Source of the DNA: a virus
Length of the DNA stretch: 64,000 nt
IMG/VR virus record: IMGVR_UViG_3300048772_000133
Location: 1 to 64,000 of that record
Strand: one strand, 5' to 3'
Shown: positions 54,199 to 62,201 of the stretch, piece after piece
Layout of the letters: each line of letters opens with the position of its first letter
How positions within the stretch are numbered: the stretch's first letter is position 1
Position numbers and translations under genes: made by a program
The notes under the pieces: generated by a model
Databases searched by the model: none
The model's input: only the letters and a program-made list of their open reading frames with translations
Told to the model about the DNA's origin: nothing

Positions 54199-54305
54199 AG
54201 CTCAACATCGCTTTAGCTCTATTCGTGATCCTCGTCTTCGGGGCCGAGTTCTATCACCAGGCGCACACGCCGCCCCAAGCAGAAAATTGTGTTGTGTCCA
54301 GGTAA
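54195..54305 (+). CDS. Small membrane or exported protein, 36 residues
   Basis: MKLNIALALFVILVFGAEFY then a polar tail ending CVVSR; the TAA stop is in a variant motif copy (54296-54310). Confidence 0.5.
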   Translation: MKLNIALALFVILVFGAEFYHQAHTPPQAENCVVSR

Positions 54306-54319
54306 GGGACGGAGGACGT

Positions 54320-54772
54320 ATGCGGATTGTCTTTCTCGATTTCGACGGGCCGATTATCCCCTCACTCTCTTATCCTCCCTCTGGAAAACAAGCTAGGGCC
54401 TGGCCGCCCTGCGTCTCCGCTTTGAACCGGATCACAGAAGAGACAGGAGCCAAGATCGTGGTCAGCAGCGTGTGGCGGACTGACGGATTGATGAAGTGTC
54501 GAGAAAATCTCCACTCTTGGGGCGTAGTGGCTCCTGTGATTGGTGTGACCCCTCGTTTATATGAAGGGTATAATCAGCTTCCTCGGGGATTAGAAATCTC
54601 AAAGTGGTTGGAGGAATACGACCGAGAAGAGGTCGAGTCCTTTGTGATCCTGGATGATGACCACGACATGGAACATTTGCTGCCTTTCTTGGTTCACACG
54701 CCTTTTGAAACGGGCCTGACGGAAGAGCACGCCGACCTTGCAATCAAAATTCTAACAGGTGTGTCCAGGTAA
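54320..54772 (+). CDS. HAD-family phosphatase-like protein
   Basis: A 150-residue protein: RIVFLDFDGPIIP carries the DxD nucleophile motif; IVVSSVWRTDG holds the Ser of motif II; VILDDDHDM the acidic motif IV. This is the compact cap-less HAD form found in phages near RNA-repair or nucleotide genes. The stop TAA is inside motif copy 54763-54777. Confidence 0.75.
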   Translation: MRIVFLDFDGPIIPSLSYPPSGKQARAWPPCVSALNRITEETGAKIVVSSVWRTDGLMKCRENLHSWGVVAPVIGVTPRLYEGYNQLPRGLEISKWLEEYDREEVESFVILDDDHDMEHLLPFLVHTPFETGLTEEHADLAIKILTGVSR

Positions 54773-54788
54773 TGGACGAAAGTAGAGA

Positions 54789-57041
54789 ATGACCGACTTC
54801 CACCTTGATTGGGAAACACGCGCAGTTCCTCCTCTTGACGAGGTGGGACTCGATGTGTATCTGGCACACCCCTCCGCCGAAATCATCATGGGTCAGTATG
54901 CTAGAGGCGACCGGGCGGTCACGGTATGGGAGCCTCACCTCCATCCACAAATCCCCGCCGAGTTAGAAGACGCGCTGCTCGACCCCTTCTGCATCATTCA
55001 CTCTTGGGGAGCTAACTTCGAAAGACAAGTATCCAAGTCGCTTCTGGGCATAGACAAGCCAGCGACTGAATGGGTTTGTACGATGTCCCATGCCAGATAC
55101 GCCGGGGTTCCAGGAAAGCTGCATGAGGCGGGCGAGGTCTTGGGTCTCGGGGCCAAGGCCAAGCTGCGCCTCGGCGGGGGGAAAACCGGAAAGGGCGCGG
55201 CGCTCATTCGGTTGTTCTGCGAACCCGTGGACAAGGGCGGGAAAGAAACGTTGTTCGGCCTCTCCGGGCCTACTTTCAATACCCCCTACACCCACCCCAA
55301 AGAGTGGGAACAGTTTCGTGAATACGGAAAAATGGACGTGGAGGCAGAGAGAGCGGCGGGGAAGAAACTAGCACAGTTCCCCATGTCCGAAGAAGAATTG
55401 GAAACCTGGAGACTGGATAGCAAGATCAACGAAACCGGGTGGCCCACGGACTCGCTTCTAGTTCAAAATGCCAGGGAGATTGCTCTACGAGCCCGGGAGC
55501 CGTTGCTGGCCCGGCTCAAGGAAATAACCCAACTCGAAAACCCAAGTTCTCGTGACCAACTGATCGGTTGGGTGCAGGAAAACGGAGGGTATCTCTTCAC
55601 GTCCTTGGGAAAAGACTTCATAGCCCGGGCCCTGGCCGGAGAGTGTGACCTGACACCAGAAGGCCGCGAAGTCTTGGAACTCCGCCTGCAAACCGCCAAG
55701 TCCTCTATCTCAAAGTACACGGCGCTCGCCGACATGACCGCCGAGGACGGACGCCTTCGCTATCAGTACACCTACTACGGGGCGCACACGGGCCGCTGGG
55801 CCGCGCACGGAGTCAATGTGGGCAACTTGTTGAAGCCCACCAAAGAAGTCGAGAAGAAGTTGGACCGGGCCATCAATCTTGTCCGGGAAATGGACTACGA
55901 AGGGATCGTCCGCGAGTTCGGAAAACCTTTGAACGTGGCTGCCGGGGTTCAGCGGTCGGCCTTCCGCGCACCCTCCGGATACAAATTCGTCGTGGCGGAT
56001 TTGAACGCAATCGAAAATAGAGTGATCGGTTTTCTTGCTAGATGCCCGAGCATTCAGGGGGTGTTCACCAGTACCTTCACCTATCACGGACCCGACTACC
56101 CTGAAAAAGAAATCTTGGATGGGATGCAGTTTCCCTTAGACCCGTACATCCAATTTGCCACTAGAATGTACAACCAGAGCTACCACGATCTGTGGGTGGA
56201 ATGGAAGATCAAGGGAGATTCCAGCAAACGGACTTTCTGCAAACCCCCGGTTTTAGGTGGAGGATACGCCTTGGGCCCCGGGGATGAGTATGTGGATAAG
56301 GACACTGGCCTGAAATACTGGACCGGCCTACAGGGGTACGCCCGCAACATGGGAATTGAACTCCCCGCTGAAGTGGCTGAGGAGTCCATTGCAGTTCTCA
56401 GAAAAGAGTGGATAGAAGTCACCTGGTTGTGGAAGGATATGGAGAGGGCGGCGGTTTTTGCTATCCGAAACCCGGGACACTTGACGGGGGTAGGGGTCCC
56501 GGAGCTACAGTGGGAAATCCAAAAATTCGAGAAACTCGGGCGCAAAGTTCTGCCCCCGGTGTTGTTCTTTAAGTGTCACTCGGACAAGGTGTTGGAGATG
56601 GTCCTTCCCTCCGGGAGACCTCTGTATTATTGGAGCCCCCGCGTAGAAGTCCAGCATAAAACATGGAATACGGGACAAATTGATCCGAGAACTCTCAAGC
56701 CCATCCTGCGCGAGTACGACCAGGACGTTATCCTCTACAAAGCCAAGAGCCAAAAGACAGGGCAGTGGGTAGAGAAGGACACGTTCGGCGGGCACCTGGT
56801 TGAAAATGGGACTCAGGGAGAAGCGAGAGACATCCTTGTGGACGGACTGAAAGAAGCCGACCGACTAGGTTTTGAAGTGGTCGGCCACACATACGATGAA
56901 GCGGTGACACTGGTTCGAATCAACTCAGGACTTGGAGTGAAAGAACTCTGCGCCTGCCTGTCCAAAGAACACCCGAGATACGGAGGACAGCTTCCCCTCG
57001 CTGCCGAAGGATTTGAAGACGAGGTCTACCGCAAGAATTAG
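54789..57041 (+). CDS. polA: DNA polymerase I (family A)
   Basis: A 750-residue polymerase. N-terminal 3'-5' exonuclease (HLDWET, D7 and E9). The polymerase domain has TGRWAAHG near 335, motif A VADLNAIENR (402-411), motif B KRTFCKPPVLGGGYALG (480-496) and motif C HTYDEA (700-705). In motif A, ADLNAIE replaces the usual DYSQIE. No 5'-3' exonuclease. It would replicate phage DNA together with the clamp loader gene at 60296. Confidence 0.93.
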   Translation: MTDFHLDWETRAVPPLDEVGLDVYLAHPSAEIIMGQYARGDRAVTVWEPHLHPQIPAELEDALLDPFCIIHSWGANFERQVSKSLLGIDKPATEWVCTMSHARYAGVPGKLHEAGEVLGLGAKAKLRLGGGKTGKGAALIRLFCEPVDKGGKETLFGLSGPTFNTPYTHPKEWEQFREYGKMDVEAERAAGKKLAQFPMSEEELETWRLDSKINETGWPTDSLLVQNAREIALRAREPLLARLKEITQLENPSSRDQLIGWVQENGGYLFTSLGKDFIARALAGECDLTPEGREVLELRLQTAKSSISKYTALADMTAEDGRLRYQYTYYGAHTGRWAAHGVNVGNLLKPTKEVEKKLDRAINLVREMDYEGIVREFGKPLNVAAGVQRSAFRAPSGYKFVVADLNAIENRVIGFLARCPSIQGVFTSTFTYHGPDYPEKEILDGMQFPLDPYIQFATRMYNQSYHDLWVEWKIKGDSSKRTFCKPPVLGGGYALGPGDEYVDKDTGLKYWTGLQGYARNMGIELPAEVAEESIAVLRKEWIEVTWLWKDMERAAVFAIRNPGHLTGVGVPELQWEIQKFEKLGRKVLPPVLFFKCHSDKVLEMVLPSGRPLYYWSPRVEVQHKTWNTGQIDPRTLKPILREYDQDVILYKAKSQKTGQWVEKDTFGGHLVENGTQGEARDILVDGLKEADRLGFEVVGHTYDEAVTLVRINSGLGVKELCACLSKEHPRYGGQLPLAAEGFEDEVYRKN

Positions 57042-57053
57042 CGAAATTTCTTG

Positions 57054-57081
57054 TTGACAGCCAACGATCCTGTGGTATACT
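57054..57081 (+). promoter_or_regulatory. Promoter with extended -10
   Basis: TTGACA, 16 nt, TATACT with TGG in front, directly after the polymerase gene. Confidence 0.75.
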
Positions 57082-57115
57082 GATTTTGCTAGGAAAGTTA
57101 GGAAAAGGAGAGCAA

Positions 57116-57925
57116 ATGTGCAAAGCATTTAGCGGGCTGGTCGATTTCAACGACAAAGTAACTTGGAAGTTGGGTGTGGATTCGCACGCGGACTTGGCCG
57201 AGCTCGGCGGGTACTTGGATACTCAGCTAGGGGAATTTGCCAAGTTCGAGTACACCCCCAAGAATGGCAACTACCTGAACCCCGATGAATGGGTTTTCCG
57301 CTGGGACGAGGACGTGTTGCCCCCGTGGTGCGGGACGAAGCAAAAGGAACTCGCTTTGGCCGCGCACAAAAACTGGCTCAAGCAGTTGGAGAAGTTTATC
57401 AACCGGCATCCTGTAGTACATCCGTTCAAGCTGCCCCCGCCTTCAATCGAGCGCAAGCACATTCTACTCCTCAAAAAGTGGGGCTCGGTTTGGGGCTCGG
57501 TTTGGGACTCGGTTGGGGACTCGGTTTGGGGCTCGGTTGGGGGCTCGGTTTGGGGCTCGGTTGGGGGCTCGGTTCGGGACTCGGTTGGGGGCTCGGTTCG
57601 GGACTCGGTTCGGGACTCGGTTTGGGGCTCGGTTTGGGACTCGGTTCGGGACTCGGTTTGGGGCTCGGTTCGGGACTCGGTTTGGGACTCGGTTCGGGAC
57701 TCGGTTTGGGGCTCGGTTTGGGCGTACACCGGCTCCTTCTTCAAAATCCCGGTCTGGAAGTACGTCAAACACCCCAAGGGCAAGTATCCGTTCCAGCCCC
57801 TTGTTACCCTGTGGAATCAAGGGCTTGTGCCCTCGTTCGACGGCACGACCTGGAGGCTGCACGGCGGACCGAAAGCTGCTGTTTTGTTCTCCATCTCGAA
57901 GGCGGAGTTGGGGAAGTACAAGTAA
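57116..57925 (+). CDS. Tetrapeptide (x-G/D-S-V) repeat protein
   Basis: A 269-residue protein. The N-terminal domain ([20 protein letters not shown]) and C-terminal domain ([20 protein letters not shown]) flank about 20 tandem tetrapeptides of type W/G/R-G/D-S-V. The repeats would give a flexible or beta-roll spacer. Function unknown; own promoter at 57054-57081. Confidence 0.75.
   Translation: MCKAFSGLVDFNDKVTWKLGVDSHADLAELGGYLDTQLGEFAKFEYTPKNGNYLNPDEWVFRWDEDVLPPWCGTKQKELALAAHKNWLKQLEKFINRHPVVHPFKLPPPSIERKHILLLKKWGSVWGSVWDSVGDSVWGSVGGSVWGSVGGSVRDSVGGSVRDSVRDSVWGSVWDSVRDSVWGSVRDSVWDSVRDSVWGSVWAYTGSFFKIPVWKYVKHPKGKYPFQPLVTLWNQGLVPSFDGTTWRLHGGPKAAVLFSISKAELGKYK
57481..57723 (+). repeat. 12-nt tandem repeat tract
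   Basis: Units like GGCTCGGTTTGG and GACTCGGTTCGG, about 20 copies; open in several frames because no unit contains a stop. Confidence 0.85.
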
Positions 57926-57958
57926 AGTCCGGATAATGGACAAATCCTCGGAGGAAGA

Positions 57959-58372
57959 ATGAAAATTGTAATCAACAGATGCTGGGGCGTTTTCGGCCTG
58001 AGCGCCAAAGCTACCAAGAGGTTGGCAGAACTCAACGGAAGAGACTGCTATTTCTTCGTGCAAGATTACTCAAGCAGGAAACTTACGCCCATCTCCCCGG
58101 AAGACGCGGATGCAGAACGAAAATACTGGTCCGCCTACGATATTCCGAACCCCACAGAAAAAGGATCGGACAAACATTTCGTCCACTACTCCGGAAGTGT
58201 CGAGCGTACCGATCCGAAATTGATCCAAGTAGTGGAAGAGCTTGGAGAAGAGGCCGCAAGCGGGTCTTTGTCCAAACTCCGAATTATCGAAATTCCGGAA
58301 GGGACTGCCTGGGAAATCGACGACTACGACGGAATGGAATCGGTCGAAGAAGTCCACCAGAGTTGGAACTAG
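57959..58372 (+). CDS. Hypothetical protein, 137 residues
   Basis: MKIVINRCWGVFGLSAKATK ... a conserved-looking phage protein with N-terminal GxFxLSxxA and a C-terminal IIEIPEGTAWEIDDYDGMES. Similar proteins occur in many phages with no known role. A motif copy (57927-57941) precedes it. Confidence 0.75.
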   Translation: MKIVINRCWGVFGLSAKATKRLAELNGRDCYFFVQDYSSRKLTPISPEDADAERKYWSAYDIPNPTEKGSDKHFVHYSGSVERTDPKLIQVVEELGEEAASGSLSKLRIIEIPEGTAWEIDDYDGMESVEEVHQSWN

Positions 58373-58380
58373 GAGGAGCC

Positions 58381-58626
58381 ATGTACCAAGAAGACCTTGT
58401 AGACGAAATCGTTGAGATCGCCTTCCACTCAGAGCCCTCAGACCCAAACCGCTACACCAACGAACGAATGAAGCGTGCGGAAATCTGGGACCTGATCCAA
58501 ACCTACGACAAGGAACGCGAGAAGGAAGAAGGCGAACTCCTGTCCGACCAGCTTGAAGACGCGGAAGACACAATCCAAGCTCAGAAAACCGAACTCTTGC
58601 GGTACCGACCGGAGGCCCCCGAATGA
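58381..58626 (+). CDS. Helical acidic protein, 81 residues
   Basis: MYQEDLVDEIVEIAFHSEPS ... long acidic helix, probable coiled coil (EKEEGELLSDQLEDAEDTIQ). ATGA overlap to the next gene. Confidence 0.6.
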   Translation: MYQEDLVDEIVEIAFHSEPSDPNRYTNERMKRAEIWDLIQTYDKEREKEEGELLSDQLEDAEDTIQAQKTELLRYRPEAPE

Positions 58627-58817
58627 GCAACAGAGAACTAGAAATCTGGGCGTGGAGTTGCCTTGCCTTTGGGTGGGTTTTCGAGCTTGCCGGAACTTAT
58701 TTGGGAGACCCCAACGTCTATTGGGTGGCTGTAATCCTGTTTGGAGTGGCCGCCCTCGCGCTCTTCGCCGTTTTTATTGCACAAGCCTCGGGCGGGGGGC
58801 CTTTGAAACCCGCATAG
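58623..58817 (+). CDS. Two-helix membrane protein, 64 residues
   Basis: MSNRELEIWAWSCLAFGWVF and VAVILFGVAALALFAVFIAQ form two membrane spans. Unknown; small early membrane protein. Confidence 0.6.
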   Translation: MSNRELEIWAWSCLAFGWVFELAGTYLGDPNVYWVAVILFGVAALALFAVFIAQASGGGPLKPA

Positions 58818-58823
58818 GACACC

Positions 58824-59012
58824 ATGACCGACTTAGAGATTATTGAAGGGCAGCACAAAGTAATAGTGCAGCAGGCAAAGCACATCAAGAAACTCACACG
58901 CCGACTCCTGGAGAAAAAGAAGTACGAGCTTGAGTTCTTGAAGATGGCCGGGGCTTCAACCGAGTACCGGCAAAACATTGATGCAAAAGACAGAAAGGCT
59001 TTGGAGGAGTAA
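58824..59012 (+). CDS. Charged helical protein, 62 residues
   Basis: MTDLEIIEGQHKVIVQQAKH ... a long Lys-rich helix, likely coiled coil. The stop overlaps the next start (TAATG). Confidence 0.6.
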   Translation: MTDLEIIEGQHKVIVQQAKHIKKLTRRLLEKKKYELEFLKMAGASTEYRQNIDAKDRKALEE

Positions 59013-59203
59013 TGGACAAACCGAGGTATTATCAGCTACTTTCGCCCGACGATATTCCGGAAATATACACCTGCGACGGGTGCGGGGACGAAGACGACAC
59101 GTTTTTATCCACACCCGAAGGACTCTGGCTGTGCCCCGTGTGTTATACTGCATACCGGGAAGTAAAGTTCCCGAGCAACGAGGAGGAAGAGTGCGAGAAC
59201 TAA
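59012..59203 (+). CDS. Zinc-ribbon protein, 63 residues
   Basis: MDKPRYYQLLSPDDIPEIYT then CDGCGDEDDTF ... LCPVCYTA: a two-pair zinc ribbon. Overlaps the next gene by 13 nt. Confidence 0.6.
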   Translation: MDKPRYYQLLSPDDIPEIYTCDGCGDEDDTFLSTPEGLWLCPVCYTAYREVKFPSNEEEECEN

Positions 59204-59949
59204 ACCCACACGATCTGAATTGGGCGGTGCGTTTGCTGCCCGTCCGGCTTCGCAACCAAATGCTTGAGTACGGGCCGCGCCTGGTCCTGGGCGGAGGCTA
59301 CCTTCGGTCCACAGTCTCGGGGGAAAAACCCAACGACCTGGACTTGTTTACGCAGACAGCGGAAGACGCCAAGTTGTTTGCCGAGGCTCTGGCCAAAGAA
59401 GCAAAGAAGAAGACTTATGAAACAGGCAATGCTTTGTCCGTTAAGCTATCGCCCCGGCATTTTGTCCAATATATTCACCGTTGGTCGTTCCCAACCCCGG
59501 CGTACCTTTTGGAGTCCTTCGACTTCACTATCGCTTGTGCCGCAATTTGGTTCGAGTCCGGGAAATGGACAAGCCTGATCGACGACGAGTTCTACTCGGA
59601 CTTGGCGGCTAAACGATTGGTGTACCGTTCGCCCGACCGAAATGAAGACGCGGGTGGGAGTCTCCTTCGGGTCTTGAAGTTCTATCAGCGCGGATTTCGT
59701 ATACCCTTGGATTCCCTGGGGGCTGTCGTCGCCCGAATGGTTGACAGCGTAGACCTAAAAGGGATCGAGGTTATCGACACTGGAGCCTTCGTGGGAACAT
59801 CCAGCATCGGGGACACAACTGAAAAGCGGTGGGCTTCTGTAATCACGGGCCTCCTGCGGGAAGTAGATCCCCAGGTTGATCCTGAACACTTCTCCCACTT
59901 GCCCAGCACGCCCGTCGAAGTCAAACCCGAGGAGGAAACCAATGGCTGA
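59191..59949 (+). CDS. Nucleotidyltransferase-fold protein
   Basis: A 252-residue protein with GTG start (GAGGAGGAAGA site). LVLGGGYLRSTVSGEKPNDLDLF is the GG...DxD nucleotidyltransferase motif of the CCA-adding/pol beta superfamily. It could add nucleotides to RNA or proteins; with 41 tRNA genes present a tRNA-maintenance role is attractive but the canonical CCA-enzyme motifs after DxD were not identified. Confidence 0.7.
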   Translation: MRELNPHDLNWAVRLLPVRLRNQMLEYGPRLVLGGGYLRSTVSGEKPNDLDLFTQTAEDAKLFAEALAKEAKKKTYETGNALSVKLSPRHFVQYIHRWSFPTPAYLLESFDFTIACAAIWFESGKWTSLIDDEFYSDLAAKRLVYRSPDRNEDAGGSLLRVLKFYQRGFRIPLDSLGAVVARMVDSVDLKGIEVIDTGAFVGTSSIGDTTEKRWASVITGLLREVDPQVDPEHFSHLPSTPVEVKPEEETNG

Positions 59950-60130
59950 CATCAAGCAAGCGGCAAAGTGGATGCAGGGAGGCGAGGTAGTCAAGCGCAC
60001 GTCTTGGGGAGGATCACCAGTCCGGCTGCACGTCTGCAATCCGTGGGAGAAGGTCATGGACGATCTGGAACGTGAGGCTGATTTTACAGCACTGGAACTG
60101 CTCGCCGACGATTGGGAGGTAGCTGAATGA
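59942..60130 (+). CDS. DUF2829-like protein, copy 1
   Basis: A 62-residue protein: MADIKQAAKWMQGGEVVKRT, then SWGG...RLHV and a final LELLADDWEVAE. The layout (helix + GKxVxRxxW + ... LxADDWEV) is that of DUF2829; one branch is the Thoeris anti-defence protein Tad2, which sequesters cyclic ADP-ribose signals. Shorter than typical Tad2. ATGA overlaps join it to its neighbours. Confidence 0.65.
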   Translation: MADIKQAAKWMQGGEVVKRTSWGGSPVRLHVCNPWEKVMDDLEREADFTALELLADDWEVAE

Positions 60131-60303
60131 ACATCCTTGAAGCGGCGGAGTTCCTGATCCAAGGGAAGAAAATCTTTAGTGAACGTCCAAACTTTCCCGT
60201 ACACCTAGACCCACGGGGGTTGGTGGTTTTCGACAGCGGGGAAGCCCCTCCCGTCCACATTCAAGACCTGTTGTCCGACAAATGGAGCGTGGTAGATGAG
60301 TAA
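60127..60303 (+). CDS. DUF2829-like protein, copy 2
   Basis: A 58-residue protein: MNILEAAEFLIQGKKIFSER ... DLLSDKWSVVDE. Same helix-G-K ... LLSDxWxV layout as the previous gene, but divergent in the middle. Overlaps the clamp loader gene by 8 nt. Confidence 0.6.
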   Translation: MNILEAAEFLIQGKKIFSERPNFPVHLDPRGLVVFDSGEAPPVHIQDLLSDKWSVVDE

Positions 60304-61252
60304 CCTGGCCGAAATTTTAGCCCCAACCCGATTGGACCAAGTCCTGGGCCAGGAACACGCCAAGAAAGCAATAGCGTCCTGGATCGAGAAGGACAACTTC
60401 CCCCGCTGCCAGCTTTACACAGGGCCCGTGGGGACAGGAAAGTCCACTTTGGCCGGGATCGTAGCCCGGGCTTGCCAAGGACCTGGAAGTTGGGAAGGGT
60501 CGGACATCCGGCAGATCAACGCCGGGGTTGTGGGCAAAGTGGACGACATGCGGGCCTTGACGGAGGAAGCGAAAAGCGTTCCTTTCGTCGGGCGATACCG
60601 CGTCTTTATCTTGGAAGAGGCTCAGCGGGTTACAGAGGCCGCAGCCGACGCCCTCCTAGTTCCAATGGAAACCTGTCTGAGTACCGTGTGGATTCTGACA
60701 AGCTCGGAACCGGCAAAACTACCGGCAGCAATCAGGTCCCGGTGCGCGGCAGCTACGTTCGATTTGAAGCCTTTGAACCGGGGGCAGTTAAGTTCTTTGG
60801 TACGCGACGTTCTTCTCCGAGAATCAATAGACACGGAGAGGGGCGAACCGGGTTTGACCGATTTCTTGTGGAAGCATGGGATCACAGCCCCGCGTGAAAT
60901 CCTAGGTGTCCTCGACCAGTACCTGGCGGGCGTCCCCCTCGAAGAAGCAATCCACGGCTCTGAGCACGAGCCTCTGTACCCGGAAATTGCTACCACTGTT
61001 CTGTCCGGGAACTGGACAAAAACCTCAGCTTTGCTCAAGAAGGTCCCGACCGGGGACTATCGGGCGATGGTGGCCGTGGTTTCTGCTAAACTGAGTTGGG
61101 CTCTGCTTGACTCCGACTTTGGACCAAGGGCCGACGCTCTGGCAACGTGCCTGGTCGGCCTCGGGAACTCCGGATTTGCTGACGGGGTTGCGTATTCGAG
61201 TTTGAAAGGTTTGCTGTATAAGGCTTGCAAGGCGTTGGGGGCGAAACAATGA
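60296..61252 (+). CDS. Clamp loader AAA+ subunit
   Basis: A 318-residue AAA+ protein: Walker A GPVGTGKST (43-51), Walker B VFILEEAQ (about 102-109), sensor WILTSSE and the SRC arginine-finger motif (about 148-150). It resembles DnaX/RFC small subunits that load a sliding clamp. No clamp gene was recognised here. Confidence 0.88.
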   Translation: MSNLAEILAPTRLDQVLGQEHAKKAIASWIEKDNFPRCQLYTGPVGTGKSTLAGIVARACQGPGSWEGSDIRQINAGVVGKVDDMRALTEEAKSVPFVGRYRVFILEEAQRVTEAAADALLVPMETCLSTVWILTSSEPAKLPAAIRSRCAAATFDLKPLNRGQLSSLVRDVLLRESIDTERGEPGLTDFLWKHGITAPREILGVLDQYLAGVPLEEAIHGSEHEPLYPEIATTVLSGNWTKTSALLKKVPTGDYRAMVAVVSAKLSWALLDSDFGPRADALATCLVGLGNSGFADGVAYSSLKGLLYKACKALGAKQ

Positions 61253-61452
61253 TGTCCGTTTATAAGACCATCCACCATTGCCTGGATAAGCCCGCCTACT
61301 CCTCGCACGGGGAAGCTGTCCGGGCGATGTATCGGGCGGTCTTGCGCAAGAACTGCATCAACCCCCGAATCCACCCTTATGAATGTGCCTTCGCTCCACA
61401 TTTTCACCTTGGAAAAACCAGACAAGAAAGACAGGAAAGGAAAGCAGCATGA
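61249..61452 (+). CDS. Hypothetical protein, 67 residues
   Basis: MMSVYKTIHHCLDKPAYSSH ... basic C-terminus. ATGA overlaps with both neighbours. Unrecognised. Confidence 0.6.
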   Translation: MMSVYKTIHHCLDKPAYSSHGEAVRAMYRAVLRKNCINPRIHPYECAFAPHFHLGKTRQERQERKAA

Positions 61453-61655
61453 CCAGATTCATCGAAATTGAGCAGGATGGGAAAAAGGGGTATGTGAACG
61501 TGGACCACGTGGCCCTCGTGCTCCCGACTCAGATAATAGGAACCTCGGCGGTCGTCATTGACGCGCAACCCGCTTTGTCCCTTACCATCAAAGGCTCGGT
61601 CGAACAAGCGGTCACCCGGCTGGAAGGAAAAGATACTCTCCTCCTGGAAGCGTAA
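61449..61655 (+). CDS. Hypothetical protein, 68 residues
   Basis: MTRFIEIEQDGKKGYVNVDH ... a small beta protein ending LEGKDTLLLEA. Followed by the promoter at 61664. Confidence 0.6.
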   Translation: MTRFIEIEQDGKKGYVNVDHVALVLPTQIIGTSAVVIDAQPALSLTIKGSVEQAVTRLEGKDTLLLEA

Positions 61656-61663
61656 AAAAGATG

Positions 61664-61691
61664 TTGCGCCGGGGCAGAAGTGTGGTATAAT
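61664..61691 (+). promoter_or_regulatory. Promoter with consensus -10
   Basis: TTGCGC, 16 nt, TATAAT with TGG in front; starts the structured leader before the gene at 61886. Confidence 0.75.
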
Positions 61692-61885
61692 GATTTTGGT
61701 GGTGATGATTGCGGGCGAGACTCCTTCGGGGTCTGATTGACAACGCAACAGCGGGACGCCCCGTGTACCGATTCAAGTCGGGCCACCACCAAAAAGTTTG
61801 TGGGGAAGCGCCGGAAGCCCCAAGCGGGCCGTAGCAGCGCCGGATTTCCCAAGCGGGCCCCACAATTCAAGTTTTAGGAGGAAAA
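61692..61885 (+). ncRNA. Structured 5' leader with tandem repeat (candidate cis-regulatory RNA)
   Basis: About 190 nt between promoter and AGGAGG site. A multibranch fold: GGTGGTG/CACCACC encloses TTGCG/CGCAA (with an AGACTCC-TTCG-GGGTCT hairpin), CGGG/CCCG and CCGA/TCGG stems. A second fold TTGTGGGG/CCCCACAA encloses two 24-nt direct repeats AGCGCCGGA...CCCAAGCGGGCC. Not tRNA (no anticodon arm). Confidence 0.6.
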
Positions 61886-62176
61886 ATGGTAACCGATTTG
61901 CATGAGTTCTATGAGGAGCACAACGACGAGTTCCTCAAGTTCGACCGAGTCGAGAACAAGCTGTCTCTCCGGCCAGACCTTCACGCCTTTCTGCTGTTGG
62001 ACAAGCTCCTGCCCGGGAAGGAGGACATCGTTGCCTCAGCAGAGCATGACGAAATCTATTTGGACGTGGATGTCGAAAAGCTGCTCGAAGCAGCAAACAA
62101 GGCGGAGTTGATTGATCTCCATCGTTGCGGAGTTCTTGTCTTCTCAGAATATGACAGCCTGGGAATGTTTGTTTAG
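61886..62176 (+). CDS. Conserved phage protein, 96 residues
   Basis: MVTDLHEFYEEHNDEFLKFD ... DVDVEKLLEAANKAELIDLHRCGV...DSLGMFV, an acidic helical protein whose end pattern (IDLHRCGV, DSLxMFV) recurs in many phages. It follows the structured leader at 61692-61885. Confidence 0.75.
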   Translation: MVTDLHEFYEEHNDEFLKFDRVENKLSLRPDLHAFLLLDKLLPGKEDIVASAEHDEIYLDVDVEKLLEAANKAELIDLHRCGVLVFSEYDSLGMFV

Positions 62177-62201
62177 TCCATTAACCGGACAAGGAGAAGT
62201 A

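Noticed and set aside
55881-61017. Motif-like sequences at 55881, 59556 and 61003 as true copies
   Set aside because: They differ in the TAAT core and lie inside conserved coding regions; listed only as variants.
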